Positions 45,101-57,191 of a stretch of 64,000 nucleotides of DNA are shown piece after piece. Within the stretch, counting starts at the first letter, position 1; every line of letters starts with the position of its first letter. The notes under the pieces are model-generated. The model did not search any database, was not told where the DNA came from, and saw only the letters and a list, made by a program, of their open reading frames with translations. Source of the DNA: Mytilus trossulus (Eukaryota > Mollusca > Bivalvia > Mytilida > Mytilidae); assembly GCF_036588685.1 (NCBI RefSeq), contig NC_086383.1, positions 50,240,448 through 50,304,447 on the forward strand. Direction: 5' to 3'. Both the position numbers and the translations under genes were made by a program.

Positions 45101-48100
45101 ACTTTTAACACTTGCAAAATAACCAAAAATTAAAACACTTGCAAAATAATTAAGTATGTATGGCATGAAGATAAAGCATAATAAATATTTGTTCTACAGA
45201 GAATATTTAGTTGCTTTACATCCACTTTATAATACCTTCTAGCTGTAACATTTCTTGTGAATCTGGTTGAGTTTCTCCTGTAGGATCTGCATTCTGTATC
45301 AACTGTAAAACTTTATCTATCTTTTCCTAATTAATAAATGTACAAAAATTGATATTTAGTCAAAGAGAGAACATTTATAACATAATCAGTAAGACAATAA
45401 ATTACTGAAATTAATCTTAATACAAAGATGGACAAGCATATTTAATACTGGCCTGGAGAGAGATTTGAAATGAAGCCTGATTCACATTTCAAAAGAGTAG
45501 CATATAAAAATATATGTAATACATTTCACATTTATTTGATTTTGCCTCTTGAAAACAATACTGTTAATTTAGAAATTGTTTCTATGTTTTTATAATTATT
45601 GCAAAAAAAACCAACAGGATTATAATCAAAATAGTTAACACTAGTCTTGCCTTTGTAAGTTTTTATATGAATAAAACAGGATTTTCCTCAATATCGCATA
45701 AAACTAAAACAACATTTTAGTCTAAACCATCAAAATTGCAATTAATGCAGGCAATAATTACTGAATTTACAATATATAAAAATCTACATTTCTTATGTCT
45801 TAAGATTATCTTATAATATTATAAAGTTGAAATTTCACAATATTTTTTTCATTTGCTTATCTCCCTTGGCATCACTGTGTTTAAAGTAGATTCTGTACTA
45901 ATTGATTTCTGATAATTTTCCGAATAGCTGAAACCATATTAAACATAAATAAAATTTATCTACATTGCAGTATATTTTTTGGTTTTGCCGAATTTATTCT
46001 ATGTAAATTAATTTCCATTTGGACTATTCTCAACAAAATTTGAGACTTTCCTTTAATCCATATAATATATGAACATCATTCAAGATGATATGAACTCAAT
46101 CGCAATTACCTCATCAATTTCAACATCTTCAGGAGCAGTTTCTACAGTCTTTACTTGTACCTCTTCATTAAAATGCACTTTCTTCAAATGTTCAGCTGCA
46201 AAGATTTAAAATAATGTCAATGATATTTACAAGATTCAATTCTTTATAAAGCAGACAAAAGAATTAATTTTTTCATGGTGTACAAACTGTCATGAGACAG
46301 GTTTTTAAATTGAAATGAAAAATATATTGTCATGTTAAATTTTACCACAATACAGTACGCTTATCACCAATCTTTTAATTTTCAATTTATAAAATATTTG
46401 TCAAAGTCTTTTAATTAGGACTGTTCCATTAAAATGTATGTGGGAGGGTTGAAAGAAAAATTATTGAATGTTATACAAAATTATCTATATAAATGGTTCT
46501 TGGTTGTAGGGATATTTTGAAAGTTCCTTCCTACCCTCCCTCATACATTTTCATGGAATAACCCGTAACAAAAACTTAATTGTAATCTGTAGAGACTTTT
46601 TTAATGAATTACATTAGCACTTAATTGACTGTTTAGATATTTGCTTACAGATACAATAGTTGAAACGGTTTAAATAAATACTTACGTTCCTCTGGTTCCA
46701 CAGTAAGATCTGCTGTAGCAAAGTTTGCAGGAAACAATCCCTCTCCTCTGTGGTTAAAACCCTTCCACCAGTTAGGGTCACTGAAACAAAAATATTATCA
46801 ATTAAATACACATTTATATATATGGAGATACTTGTGTGTATTGTCTGTTGTATACAAGTGTGTATTTTTCAATGTGCGTTTTGTATGCCAGTGTGTAATT
46901 TGTAAACATGTGTATTTTGTAGGCAGATATGTATTGTACACAGTCACTCTGAAGGTTGTTGTACATGATCATCTTACAATGTTTACTGATGTTAGACCCA
47001 GTGAATAACTCATTAGAAGTTGACCAAATGACTAGAAATATTATGAAAATATTTTAAATTTCCCATGTAAATGTGTATTCATTTTCCAAATAATTTTCAT
47101 CTGAAAGAATAGACCACTTTCGAGTTCATCTGTCTCTGGAGAAAACTCGTCAATTATACACGCCTTTAAGACGTCATTTATCAGATAGAGGGGGTCACCT
47201 GTATCCCTGTACTATTTACATTCATCAAGCGTCTTAGTGATCGTCATTGTGCAGGATAAACTAGAAATATTGTTTGTTCTGTAGGTACTTAATCACAATT
47301 CCCTAATGACAGCAATGATGATTGTCAATTTTGAGAATTCAATTTGCCGAATAATTCGTACAATATATAATAATAGTTTTCCAACCACTTGCTCAACATT
47401 GGAACGGAAGTGACGACGCCCCTAAACGCACAAATGACGTTCACTAAAACCAGAGATTTTGACGGAAATGCATCGAACTCGAAAGTTGTCTATTGCTTTT
47501 TTTTTGAAAATATTTTTCACTTGTTCAAGATGTAAAACTACACTACTTATTTTTTTTAAATCAGTCAAGAGCAGTGAATTTATTTGGCAAAACTTTTTGG
47601 ATTTTTTTTATCCTCAATACACTTCAACTTCATACTTTATTTGGCCTTTTTTATTTGAGCCTCACTGATGAGTCTTTTGTAGACAAAACATGTGAATGGC
47701 GCAAATGAAAAATTTCAATACTCATATCTATGATGAGTTTATGTACATGCCAGTATTAAATTGCTTCCAATATTTTAAAAGGAATGAATTATTATGTTAT
47801 ATTTTTCTCCTTACCTGTCATCGACAACACTTATAAGCTCTCCTGCTTTGAAGGTTAACTCATTGTCCTCTGCAGCTTCAAAGTCATACAGAGCTTTCAC
47901 CTGAGGAAATTCAATTTATAATATTTGTAAGATGAAAAATTTACATTTTTTCTTGTATATGAAATAAATATTTATCAGATGTACTTATAGATTATCATTG
48001 ATTATCTCAACGAGATTGATTTTCTCGCTCGAGTTGAGATGACCAATGATAATCTGTTTATCGCTATTTTACCTATGACGACGTTGTCAATTTCAATGTC

Positions 48101-51100
48101 AATTTCGTAAGCAATGCCACATGGCCTCCTTAGTTTCTAGTGATAATTTTTTCATCTCAAGCGAGAAGCATGATATGAAAATTATCACAAAAAAAGATCA
48201 ATGAAAAATGCACAAAATAGCGATAAACATATATATCATAAATTTATAATTTGTCATAATATATATAAATATTTTGTCTCTTCGATTAGAAACATAAACA
48301 AGTACTTTTCGCCCCTAATTGCACTCATTTTAACTTGATTTAAATTGCTCTAGCTTAACTGAGTACCAGAATATCTTACCACCGAGGAAAAATATATATT
48401 CCCAAACCAAAATTAAATAATGAACCAAAACTGTTGGGCAGCTACCCGCCCAGTTTCATCCCCATATCAATAACCAATTTTTAGGTCAAAAATCAGGTTA
48501 TATATAGTATGAATATGAAATCAGTCTATTCAATATCAATGTTTTATCACTCTACATTACAATGCAATGGTATTCTTAAACTAATATGTCAGGTATAACA
48601 ACATGGCTGTTATATAATCAACTGTTTTCTTACTTTTCTAAGTTCCTTTGGTTTACTGCTAGAAGCATAGACATCAGTAGAAGGGTAACCAGTCATTCCT
48701 GTGGGATACAGACTTTGGGTTTTAACCTGTGACCTTTGATTGTCTTGTAAAGATAACTGGATAGCTGAAAAATAAAGCAAGACAGTTATGTTCTATTCTT
48801 AAGTAACAAAATGGCCTGATAGCTATTGCTTACTAATTATATTTATATACCAGCTGAAGATATGATTTTTAACAAACAGGAGAAGCAATATTTAAAGAAC
48901 TGAAACCATATCACAAGATAACCAGATAAAGTTTGGTGTCATTTATATCATTAAAAATTGTAACATATTTTTTAAATGTAATGTTAAGCTAATTATTTCT
49001 AAAAGCAGATTCTTCATTTCACGTTTAACCCTTTCAAGTCCTCTCGTGGCAATCAAATTCCGTCATTTAAAAATTTATTTGATGCATAAAATCAAGAAAG
49101 ATCCTAGCTTTTCATATTCATGACAATTTACATAAGTCACATATTTTTCCCCTTGAAAATTAGTTTTTATACAGTATGTTAAAGAATTTTTCAACTGTTT
49201 AAGTAATAAAACCAAAACTTCCTTTTATAAAACTTCACATGCAAATATTTGTTTGGTAAAATGCTATATTATTTACATAAGTAACACAAAGTATACAAAC
49301 CTTTAGCTAGGTCATCCTCTTCTTCACGACTCTGTACAACATTAGGATCGGCACTTAGTACCACAGTTTTCTTTGGCTGAAAAATAAAATAAAGATTCAA
49401 TTGATCGAACTAAATAACAATCATATTGTCAATGCTTTTTTTTTATATTCAATGAAATTGATTCTCTCTATTTATTACAATTATGCAGTGAAAACCGGCT
49501 TCTTAATACATGTACCTGTTGTTTAAAAAGCTATATTCAGGTTGTATGAAAATGAAAGATGAATAATCGATTTTATCAATGAACTCATCTGAAAAGCTGG
49601 TATCTGGGTTCCTTAACTTGCAGAGAGCCTGTAACAGTTGTCTAAACAACTCATTTGATGATATACCAATAGAATGATGTCTTACTGTTACACATTTTGA
49701 ATTAGGTGGAAAGTAGTCTCATTGGCACTCATACCACATCTCTTTTACATTTGTGATTTTTCAGGCCTTTAATAGCTGACTATGCAATATAGGATTTTTT
49801 CATTGCTGAAGGCTGTATAGTGACCTATAACTGATAATTTGTGTCATTTGGTCTTTTGCAGAGAGTTGTATCATTGGCAATAACCACATCTTCTTTTTTA
49901 TATGTATATATCTTGCTACAAGTAAAAATAAAAAGTTTCCCTATCAGTCCAGTATATTTTTTTACTAAAAGAGTTATTTCCCCTTAATAGGATAAATAAA
50001 CTTACTGTAGCATCAGGGTCTGAAAAATCAGCACCTTCTTTCTTCAAACCATCATAAAATGATGGTACCAAGCTGAAAAACACAGAATATGAATTTATTA
50101 TATTATGCATGCGCATTACATTTCATGCATATTAATTTTTTCTACCTGCCCACTGTGTACAGTCTACTCTTGCCCATTTGAATTCATAATCTCTCATTTT
50201 GTAAAATTGTTGAATACAAAAATTATAACTTATCTTTCAATAGTTTTGAATGTTCTATTTTTTTTATATAAAAGAAACAAAATGGTATGTGTGTTTCAAA
50301 GGAAGTCAGAGGGCAACTATTTGAACTTTTGTCTACTCAGTGTACACTCCCACGTTGAACAAGTAAAAATAACAAAAATGCATAACTTCAGTGTCTACTT
50401 AACATATATGCTGAGGTATATATAAAAGAGTATGATGTATTTATCATGTTTATCAAGGTGATGAAATGTATTTAGTAATGAAAAGTCCAGAAAAGATTCA
50501 TAAAAAGTAAAAACACAAAAATACTGAACTCCGAGGGAAATCCAAAAAGGAAAATCCAAAATCAAAAGGCAAAATCAAAAGTCCAAACACATCAAACGAA
50601 TGGATAACAACTGCCACATTCCTGGCTTGGTACATGCATTTTCTAATGTAGAAAATGGTGGATTGAACCTGGTTTTTATAGCTAGCTAAACCTCTCACTT
50701 ATATGACAGTCGCATCAAATTCCATTACATTGTCAACGATGTATGAACAAAACAAACATACTCAAAGAGTAAAAATGTCAAAATAAGATGTGTTTGATTG
50801 GAGGCAAAAACATCCAATATGTAACACCCAAAATAATGTTGTACAATTTGCCATAATTATCTATTCTGGACAACTGGTTAGAAACAAGAAAAGATTATTC
50901 AGATCTATTTTCACTGTGTTATGAATAAAACTGTCAACATTTGAGAAGATTTTAAACAAAAATTAATTACTTAACAATATTTACAGCTCTTACTAAATAT
51001 TACATACATGTAGCTTTTAAACAAGCTAATGGGTTGAGAAGGATAAAGAAAACATATCTTCATCATACAAGCATTGACAAGCTAGATAGTTATTACAATT

Positions 51101-54100
51101 TCAAAAGTTTGAAACTTTACTTGAAGATCCAAGCTCCATTTCACAAAATGTTACATGAACTACCAACCTTCAACTTTACAAACTATAAATAATCATTAGT
51201 ATAATTCACATTAGGACCACTTGTGCAGCACTGACTAAATAAACTTTCAAGTTCAGCAATGTTCAAAGCAAGAAATAGCATGTGGTCAACATATTTTACT
51301 TTCACAATAAGGTTTCAATGACTTACTTTAAAGATGGATCATCTTTGAATTCTTTCATCTCTGCCCATTTCTTCACCATGTACTTCAGTCTTTGGGCAAC
51401 TTTCGGATGTGCCTGTTAAATCAAGGTCAAATATTCAATTTATTTGTGTACACACAGTATCAAAAATGTACAATGCTTGACCATGTTGACAGACATATAT
51501 GGTACTCTGTGATGGTACATGTACTAATAAAACTTATCTAGTGATGAGTGCCTACTATTTCTTTACAACACTTATGTTCACAGAGTTCGCGAAATCTTTT
51601 TTTCCTTGGTGGTCCTTGAAGAAAATTTGCTGGTCCTCACTATTAATTCTATTCAAAAATACTAAAATTGTGTCAGTCCTATGTAAAATTTTGTTGGTAA
51701 AACCCTGAGGACCGCCACTTTTCCCGAAATTCTGTGTTCAATATTTTTGTCGTTTATTGGTTTGCCGCTTGTCAGATTTGAATGTTTTATTTTCTTTGTA
51801 AAGTTATTAAATTTGGAAGTTCACAAAACTAAAGTTGCTACTGATTCATACTTTTTTAACTTTAACAAATTTCTATGCTGTTTTTATATTTTACGAATAC
51901 TTTATCTATATGACTCCCCACAGTTTTGGTTTTCAGCAATCCTGTTGGTTATTACATAAAACAGTGAGACTCACAGTGAAATCAGTATCTAAAGTTTACT
52001 TTCTTAGTTTATGCATAACATCACAAACATAGATATAAAAAGATGTGGTATTATTGCCAAGTTTACTTACCTTTTGTCCAATCAAAGTTCTAGCTTCTGA
52101 TATAAAGTCTCTAGATGCTATCTCTAAATGGAATTGTTTCCCACAGTTATTTACACAGGCATCCAATAACTGAAAAAAATTAAAATATTATCTTGTCAAT
52201 ATGGAACATGTAGGAATAAAAAAGAATATGTGCTTTCCATTTTTTACATGATTTAGGTTGCACCCTTCATATGTATACACCTTCACTAAAATTAATTTGG
52301 CTCATTTAATTTTCATAAAATTTGACAATACAAAAATTTCCAAAAACTTGAACTGTACACTTTATTGTAAATTTTGTTGTTAGACATAAAGCAGTTTGAC
52401 TAGTTTTAACACCACAATTTTGATCAATGAGACTTGTACGGCTGATTTTTTTACAAAGTTATCTCCCTGTAGTGTTATGTACAACCTTTACATCATCAAT
52501 TTCACCCAAATTTAATTAAGTATTTTTTTTCTATTCATTTTACATGTCATTCATGTTTCACATGCTGAGGTGTCATTTTTTAAATCATCAAACTGCCATT
52601 TTCACATCCTTGCTGGAACAATGTAATTTAATTGTAATAATTTATTTGTTTAAACAACAAATAACAAGGATTGTCAAGAGCTACACATCCAAATAATTTA
52701 GAACTATACCAATTAATAAACTCTATCAAACTTACTGTGAGAGCTTGCATTGATACAAATGGTACTTTATGGTTCATTCTCTTTACAATGGACCTCAAAC
52801 AGTCCCTGGGTCTGCAAATATAAAAAGACCTTTTATACACTCCTTTTACCCTTTTACAGACATGACAGACTCATTTAAAAATTCAGTAACAGCTACAACA
52901 CAAATAAAATACATTTTTCCATACCAGTCTGTTTTTTCTAGATAGAGGCATCATGATCAATAAATTTGACATTTTTACCATATGGGCTATTTCAAAAAAA
53001 ATGATGCCTTTCCTTTAAACCTTTGTCAGTCTCTTGTATGATACTATATCTGTAATGTTTTTAGGTCAGATAATGTATTATGATTAGTTGGTCCTAACTA
53101 CCAAAGATAATAGCAGTATGTGCTCTGTTTAAAAAATATTGTCCAAAATTGTACCTCAAAATGTCAGGAGTGTAACGCTTTTAGTGTGACATTTAGAAGA
53201 AAGCATGTGCATTCATTGATGATATAGAATAAATAAGGGCAGATACAATACCAAACAATATCTTTCATCCAACTATTATATCTTGACTATGATTTCTTGT
53301 TTAATTCGTCCATATATTTACATTTTTATGAGCCTCGTAAGGTAAGTCAAATAAGTTTGTGTTAAAAAAAAAATGTTAGTAAAAGTCAATATGCTGCCAG
53401 AAAATGTCTTTGTAGGTGAAATAACATGTTTCTGTACATCTTGCACGGTTTATTTTTTTGGGTAAGTATCATAGCTTGGCACAGGTGCATCCAGTTGACC
53501 CTGAAGTTCTACTACTGGAATATTATGGTTACAATAAGAGGACTACCCAGGTCTGTCAGGAGTGTAACAACTGGGTTAAGATGTATTTTTTTTAGAAACA
53601 ATGTTGTTATAGTTGTTGTTTTTTCTTGAATTTCAGTGAACATTACCTGTTACAGTTTATCAGTAACAAACATGCCATTATTATGGCCTTCATTGCTTTT
53701 GTATGCTCAATACTTCAATGTCAGGAGTGTAACACAAAAAAATGCCTTATTTCAATCTTATTAGCAAAGGTAAGTTATTATTGGAAGAAAAACAAGCTGA
53801 CAATTATTATAAAATGACATTACTACACCTCAGCTTAACACAGAATACAAGTCTACATCATTACTTTTGAAATTTTTGAACTAAAATTGCAATTGAACTA
53901 GCTTGTTTAAATGTGTTACAGTCCTGACATACAAGTATTGAGCATAAACAAGCAATAAAGGCCATAATAATGGCATGTTTGTTACTGAAAATATGCAACA
54001 GATGGTGTTCACACTCAAATTCCAGAAAGGAAAACCAATAATAACAACATTGTTTCTATAAAAAATAACATGAATGTTACACTTAAACATTTTAAAGCGT

Positions 54101-57100
54101 TACACTCCTGACATTTTTGGGTACATTTTTGGACAATTTTTAATATACAGAGCACATACTGCTACCATCTTTGGTAGTACGAACAAACTTATCATAATAC
54201 ATTATCTGACATAAAAACAGCATATATATAGTATCAAACAAGAGACTGAACAAGGTTTAAAGGAAAGCCATCTTTTTTTTAAAATAGACAATTAGCAAAA
54301 TTTGTAAATATGTAAGAAGTATATAATTTTTTTTAACCTGTTCTTAATTTGCACTAAAATAATATGTGAAATATAAAGACTCTACATGATTTCAGGTCAG
54401 TTTCAGGTTAAAATATTGTAGCAATAAATTATGGTCAGGAGTGTAACATTTGTTACACTCCTGACAAGTTTCTGATGTAGCTTATCTATAACAAAATTCA
54501 ACATGATTCTTAATTAAAATAATTGTAACATCTTTACAATGTTATGAGAAAGCTGATCTGTCTTGTAAAATTGATTTTTCTGCACACTATTCACCAAAGA
54601 TTCTTAAAAATTAAAGTGTAATTCTCTTTAAACATGTTAAAAGTTTGCTCTCTGCTCAGAAATAAAAAAAATATGTAATCAAATATCTAATAAATTTATT
54701 TATTTGTGAGATTGTAAATTTAAAATAGATATCATTACTGATTTTCTAAACATTCCATTAAAAAACAGTCTTACAGTTACTGAAAAAATATGTCAGGAGT
54801 GTAACAAAAGGATAAAAAACACATGTTTGTATTTTTTAAATGAAGAAAACTTAGAATTGACTGAAGCAATTGTTGTGAAATTTTCAGAGATTGTAATTAG
54901 ATCATATATGTTTGCTTCCTTATACTTTTTATATAAAATTAAAGCTTTTGCAAAGAGATATAAAAACTTTTGAAATAAAATATTAAAGAATACACTAAAA
55001 ATTGGTGAAATTTACATATTTAAAAAAAAAAAACTGTTTATAAGTAAAAAAAAATTGCAGGAAAATCATTTAGTACCTTTATTGCAACAAACAAAAAAAT
55101 TACATTGATATTTATATTCTTATTTATGTTTGTCAGTTGATATTATTATTATGTTGTTTCCTTTGAAAAGTGGATGAATTCTTATGAGTAAAATGTTGTT
55201 AAAATTTTTGTTTTTATTATTTTGCATTAACCCTTGGTAGTTTTGTAAACTTGAATGTCTCTGGATTAAAGAAAAATGATAGAAAAAAGATTAGCAATGA
55301 CTTAATTTTTTACCATGTTTGTCACACTTTGGCATCATTTTTTTTTGAAATAGCCCATATTGTTTATTGAACAGGCTACACCTGTATTATCATGATTATT
55401 GGAATTTGGCATTATCTGTAATTATGGAAAATTTTGCATAATATACATGTAATCAATATCTCTTGCTTGAAATTTTCAATAAATTCTATTTTTATTTGGT
55501 ATTGTAATCATGATAATATTTTGAGCGGTTCATATCACTTTTCATAAAATGCATTTTGTATAGTGTTGTGGGTGGCACAGTTAATTCTCTTGAAAATGTC
55601 CTATCTTCTTTGCAATAGAAAAGGTTGTGCACAGCACATAACATTTAAGTACAGAATAAACATGGAATTCATTAAAAAAATTAAACACAAGAAATTATGC
55701 AATTTCCATAATTAAAAATAATTCCAAGTTCAAATAATAGCCTGTTAATAGTAAAATTTTCAAAAAATATAAAAATAATTGAAATACAGTAATTACCATG
55801 ATTACTTGAATCAATCATTTTCCTGTAAAACATTTTGTAAAAAAAAACCTTAAAATTTATTAGTTAAAAGTATCAAAATCTATTTTTACTTTGAGATACC
55901 ATTAACCTGCATCTTTGTTATACAATGGTACAATATCACACTTAGTCACAGGCTATTAAGACAATAGCAAGTAATTAGTATCCACCTTCAAGTCTTGAAA
56001 TGTATCAAATGAGTGTCTGAAAATTCTTGGTGTTTTGGAGGACAAAACACTTGCTTTTGTTCTCATAGCCAGTAAATAATCATGCAAATTATGTATTATT
56101 ATAATATGTTTGAAGATACATGTATACTTGTATGCATGATATACAGGTATTGTATTTAAAAGTTTATTCTTTTTTTCACATCAGTAAGTACAAAATTAAT
56201 GACTGTTTTGATATGTCTGTGATTGGAGTGTGTGTTTCTACAGCTAGGATGTACATTGTACACGTTGAGTTGCTTCTTATGCCTGTCAATTGACTTATAT
56301 TTCCTTACCCATTAGTTGTTGTAGACACTTTGTCAATGATGTCCATAATAAGACCCCAGTCCTCTGTTGTATTAAGCTCGCTGGTAGCTTTTTCTGAAAT
56401 TTAAATTGCATTTATTTGTAAAACCGATGAAATACTGACAAAAGTAAATAAGTACACATGTTGTTTTGTTGTATGTATATCAACCCAATGCAGGCTGAGT
56501 GCATACTAAAATTAAATTAAACATAGTTTAAATTTTTGTTTCGGGGAAATTTAGACTGCCACTGGGAAATGAGGGTACCTTGGATAGGGACAGAAATTTT
56601 GCCTTATAACAGGCCACCTACGGACCCCTCAAAAGAGTTTTTGCAAGGGTTCTCAACGTGCAAAGAGCGTAGCACTCACTTTACACAATTCAGATTTAAC
56701 GTCCCCCTTCTGACCAGACGTGACTGCAAACTTAATACATCCCGCAAAGCCAGACTGACGCCCCACTTCGAGAAGAGTTTTATTGCCGGTCAGGAGAAGA
56801 CCAAGTGACCATATTTCTATACCCCAGTCACCCTTGGGGGTTGTTTAATAATGTATTTAGGACCCTGATGACTGGTCGTGTACACTATTTATCATTTTAT
56901 ATAGCTGTAGTTTCAAAATCACTAATGTATTTTTTTCATTGACAAAAAACAATATTTGAAATTATGAGAATTTTTCTTCAAAACAAGTACAAATATATAG
57001 CACAAATTTTCAAGAATGAATTTAACTAAAATAAAGTCAGCAGGTCAAGTCTCAAGAAAAGACAGGATGTTTATGGATTTTATTCCCTAATTTATCATCG

Positions 57101-57191
57101 AAATAAAAGGTGATTTCAAGATTAAAAGCAGGGCTTGTATATCCTCACCGACATCAGGATCAAATGGTGTTGAACTAGCAAATAATGGCAT
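41925..57191 (-). CDS. STAM: Signal transducing adapter molecule (STAM1/2 orthologue)
   Basis: STAM is the partner of HRS in the ESCRT-0 complex. It binds ubiquitinated receptors on early endosomes and recruits deubiquitinases through its SH3 domain. Sixteen minus-strand coding exons join in phase at GT-AG borders and give 533 residues, close to human STAM (about 525-540). Residues 1-14 ([14 protein letters not shown]) match the family start. A VHS domain covers about 10-145 ([35 protein letters not shown]). The UIM is at about 170-189 ([15 protein letters not shown]). The SH3 domain is at about 222-280 (ALYDFEA, W254-W255, GLFPANF). A GAT/coiled-coil region (about 300-395) contains LELCELN-like repeats. 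The tail is rich in Pro and Gln, includes [20 protein letters not shown], and ends in PLL. All key domains are present. Introns hold repeats; intron 2 is 3.5 kb and carries a foldback transposon. Confidence 0.95.
42698..42876 (-). CDS. STAM: STAM exon 15
   Basis: It encodes residues 415-473, with repeats of a QGQMPQM/QGQVPQM type in the low-complexity tail. Acceptor CATTTTCAG, donor GTAAAG. Confidence 0.9.
42890..43085 (-). repeat. Dispersed repeat, CAACCCGACCAAAT family, inverse copy in STAM intron 14
   Basis: It runs from TAGTATGGCGTTCATTATCA to CACATTCCCCATTTCCATTC, almost identical in inverse to 34565-34745. The high identity suggests recent activity of the family. Confidence 0.8.
43958..44123 (-). 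CDS. STAM: STAM exon 14
   Basis: It encodes residues 360-414: the end of the GAT region ([20 protein letters not shown]...) and the start of the Pro-rich tail. Acceptor GACTTACAG, donor GTAAGT. Confidence 0.93.
44722..44776 (-). CDS. STAM: STAM exon 13
   Basis: A 55-nt exon encoding residues 342-358 ([17 protein letters not shown]). Acceptor TTTCTTCAG, donor GTAAG. Confidence 0.92.
45236..45326 (-). CDS. STAM: STAM exon 12
   Basis: It encodes residues 311-340 ([20 protein letters not shown]...), the start of the GAT region that pairs with HRS in the family. Acceptor TTAATTAG, donor GTATTA. Confidence 0.9.
46110..46195 (-). CDS. STAM: STAM exon 11
   Basis: It encodes residues 283-310 ([15 protein letters not shown]...), an acidic linker conserved in STAMs. 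Acceptor TTTGCAG, donor GTAATT. Confidence 0.92.
46686..46780 (-). CDS. STAM: STAM exon 10
   Basis: It encodes the second half of SH3 (residues 251-281: [16 protein letters not shown], then [10 protein letters not shown]). Acceptor TTGTTTCAG, donor GTAAG. Confidence 0.95.
47110..47480. mobile_element. Dispersed TIR element, copy 2
   Basis: It is related to 30040-30530. Its right edge CGGAAATGCATCGAACTCGA is the inverse of the left edge of copy 1. It lies in STAM intron 9. Confidence 0.7.
47659..47705 (+). ncRNA. Hammerhead ribozyme relic C
   Basis: The CTGATGA box (47665-47671) and a perfect GTCT/AGAC stem II with loop TTTGT are present. The GAAA box is mutated to AAAA and the cleavage-site region is changed, so it should be inactive. 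The flanking sequence (about 47570-47745) matches the retrozyme-like element in the SDR16C-like gene. Confidence 0.55.
47815..47900 (-). CDS. STAM: STAM exon 9
   Basis: It encodes the first half of SH3 (residues 222-249, [20 protein letters not shown]...). Acceptor TTTCCTCAG, donor GTAAGG. Confidence 0.95.
47985..48235. mobile_element. TIR element with GTTTATCGCTATTTT ends next to a hairpin
   Basis: GTTTATCGCTATTTT near 48056 is matched exactly in inverse by AAAATAGCGATAAAC ending at about 48229. Just to the left, 47991-48056 is itself a foldback around CTCGCTCGAG, with GATTATCATTG arms. Confidence 0.7.
48634..48764 (-). CDS. STAM: STAM exon 8
   Basis: It completes Ala178 and encodes the rest of the UIM (IQLSLQDNQ) and a Ser/Tyr-rich linker ([20 protein letters not shown]) up to the SH3 domain. 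Confidence 0.92.
49301..49376 (-). CDS. STAM: STAM exon 7
   Basis: It encodes residues 153-177, a linker followed by the acidic start of the UIM (REEEDDLAK). Acceptor TTATTTTCAG, donor GTTTGT. Confidence 0.92.
50006..50072 (-). CDS. STAM: STAM exon 6
   Basis: It encodes residues 131-152 ([20 protein letters not shown] then AT), the end of VHS and the linker. Acceptor GTTTTTCAG, donor GTAAG. Confidence 0.92.
50505..50790. repeat. Dispersed repeat, CATCAAACGAATGGA family
   Basis: Related blocks (AAAACACATCAAACGAATGG, GCGACAGTCGCATCAAATTC-like) recur at 59219-59410 and 62915-63190. It lies in STAM intron 5. Confidence 0.7.
51327..51412 (-). CDS. STAM: STAM exon 5
   Basis: It encodes residues 102-129 of VHS ([20 protein letters not shown]...), ending with two bases of Asn130. 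Acceptor TTTAACAG. Confidence 0.93.
52071..52169 (-). CDS. STAM: STAM exon 4
   Basis: It encodes residues 69-101 of VHS ([20 protein letters not shown]...). Acceptor TTTTTCAG, donor GTAAGT. Confidence 0.94.
52736..52811 (-). CDS. STAM: STAM exon 3
   Basis: It encodes residues 44-68 of VHS ([20 protein letters not shown]...), ending in phase 0. Acceptor ATTTGCAG, donor GTAAG. Confidence 0.94.
52984..55356. mobile_element. 2.4-kb foldback DNA transposon in STAM intron 2
   Basis: Terminal inverted repeats of about 25 bp start GGGCTATTTC and reach GATGCC at both ends; the right copy has one extra base in the A/T run. The flanks suggest an ATAT (or TA) duplication. Inside, the segment from the left end to about 53190 is repeated in inverse at about 54085-54285, and 53640-53735 is inverted at 53905-54000, so the left 1.3 kb is a long snapback. 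The motif GTCAGGAGTGTAAC or its inverse occurs eight times. No transposase is recognised; the short open frames are not convincing. Confidence 0.85.
56309..56393 (-). CDS. STAM: STAM exon 2
   Basis: It encodes residues 16-42 of the VHS domain ([18 protein letters not shown]...), ending with two bases of Gly43. Acceptor ATTTCAG, donor GTAAGG. Confidence 0.93.
56500..56880. repeat. GC-richer dispersed sequence, possibly a retroelement fragment
   Basis: Base composition here is clearly less AT-rich than in the flanks (GGCCACCTACGGACCCCTCA, CAGACGTGACTGCAAACTTA). A 90-codon open frame (56536-56808, +) shows no recognised domain. It lies 100-500 bp upstream of STAM exon 2 in STAM intron 1, so it is probably an inserted repeat rather than an exon. 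Confidence 0.5.
57149..57191 (-). CDS. STAM: STAM exon 1
   Basis: It encodes the start Met and the first 14 residues plus one base. Donor GTGAGG. The start fits the family N-terminus exactly. Confidence 0.9.

Noticed and set aside
50105-50425. 106-codon plus-strand open frame near STAM exon 6
   Set aside because: It lies in STAM intron 5 on the opposite strand, in AT-rich sequence, with no domain or splice support.
53426-53817. Open frames with CQECN-like Cys pairs inside the foldback element
   Set aside because: The Cys-containing segments are translations of the repeated GTCAGGAGTGTAAC motif in one frame, with no recognisable transposase.
56536-56808. 90-codon open frame in GC-richer sequence
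   Set aside because: No domain is recognised, it lies inside a STAM intron on the opposite strand, and composition suggests an inserted repeat. Kept only as a repeat entry.
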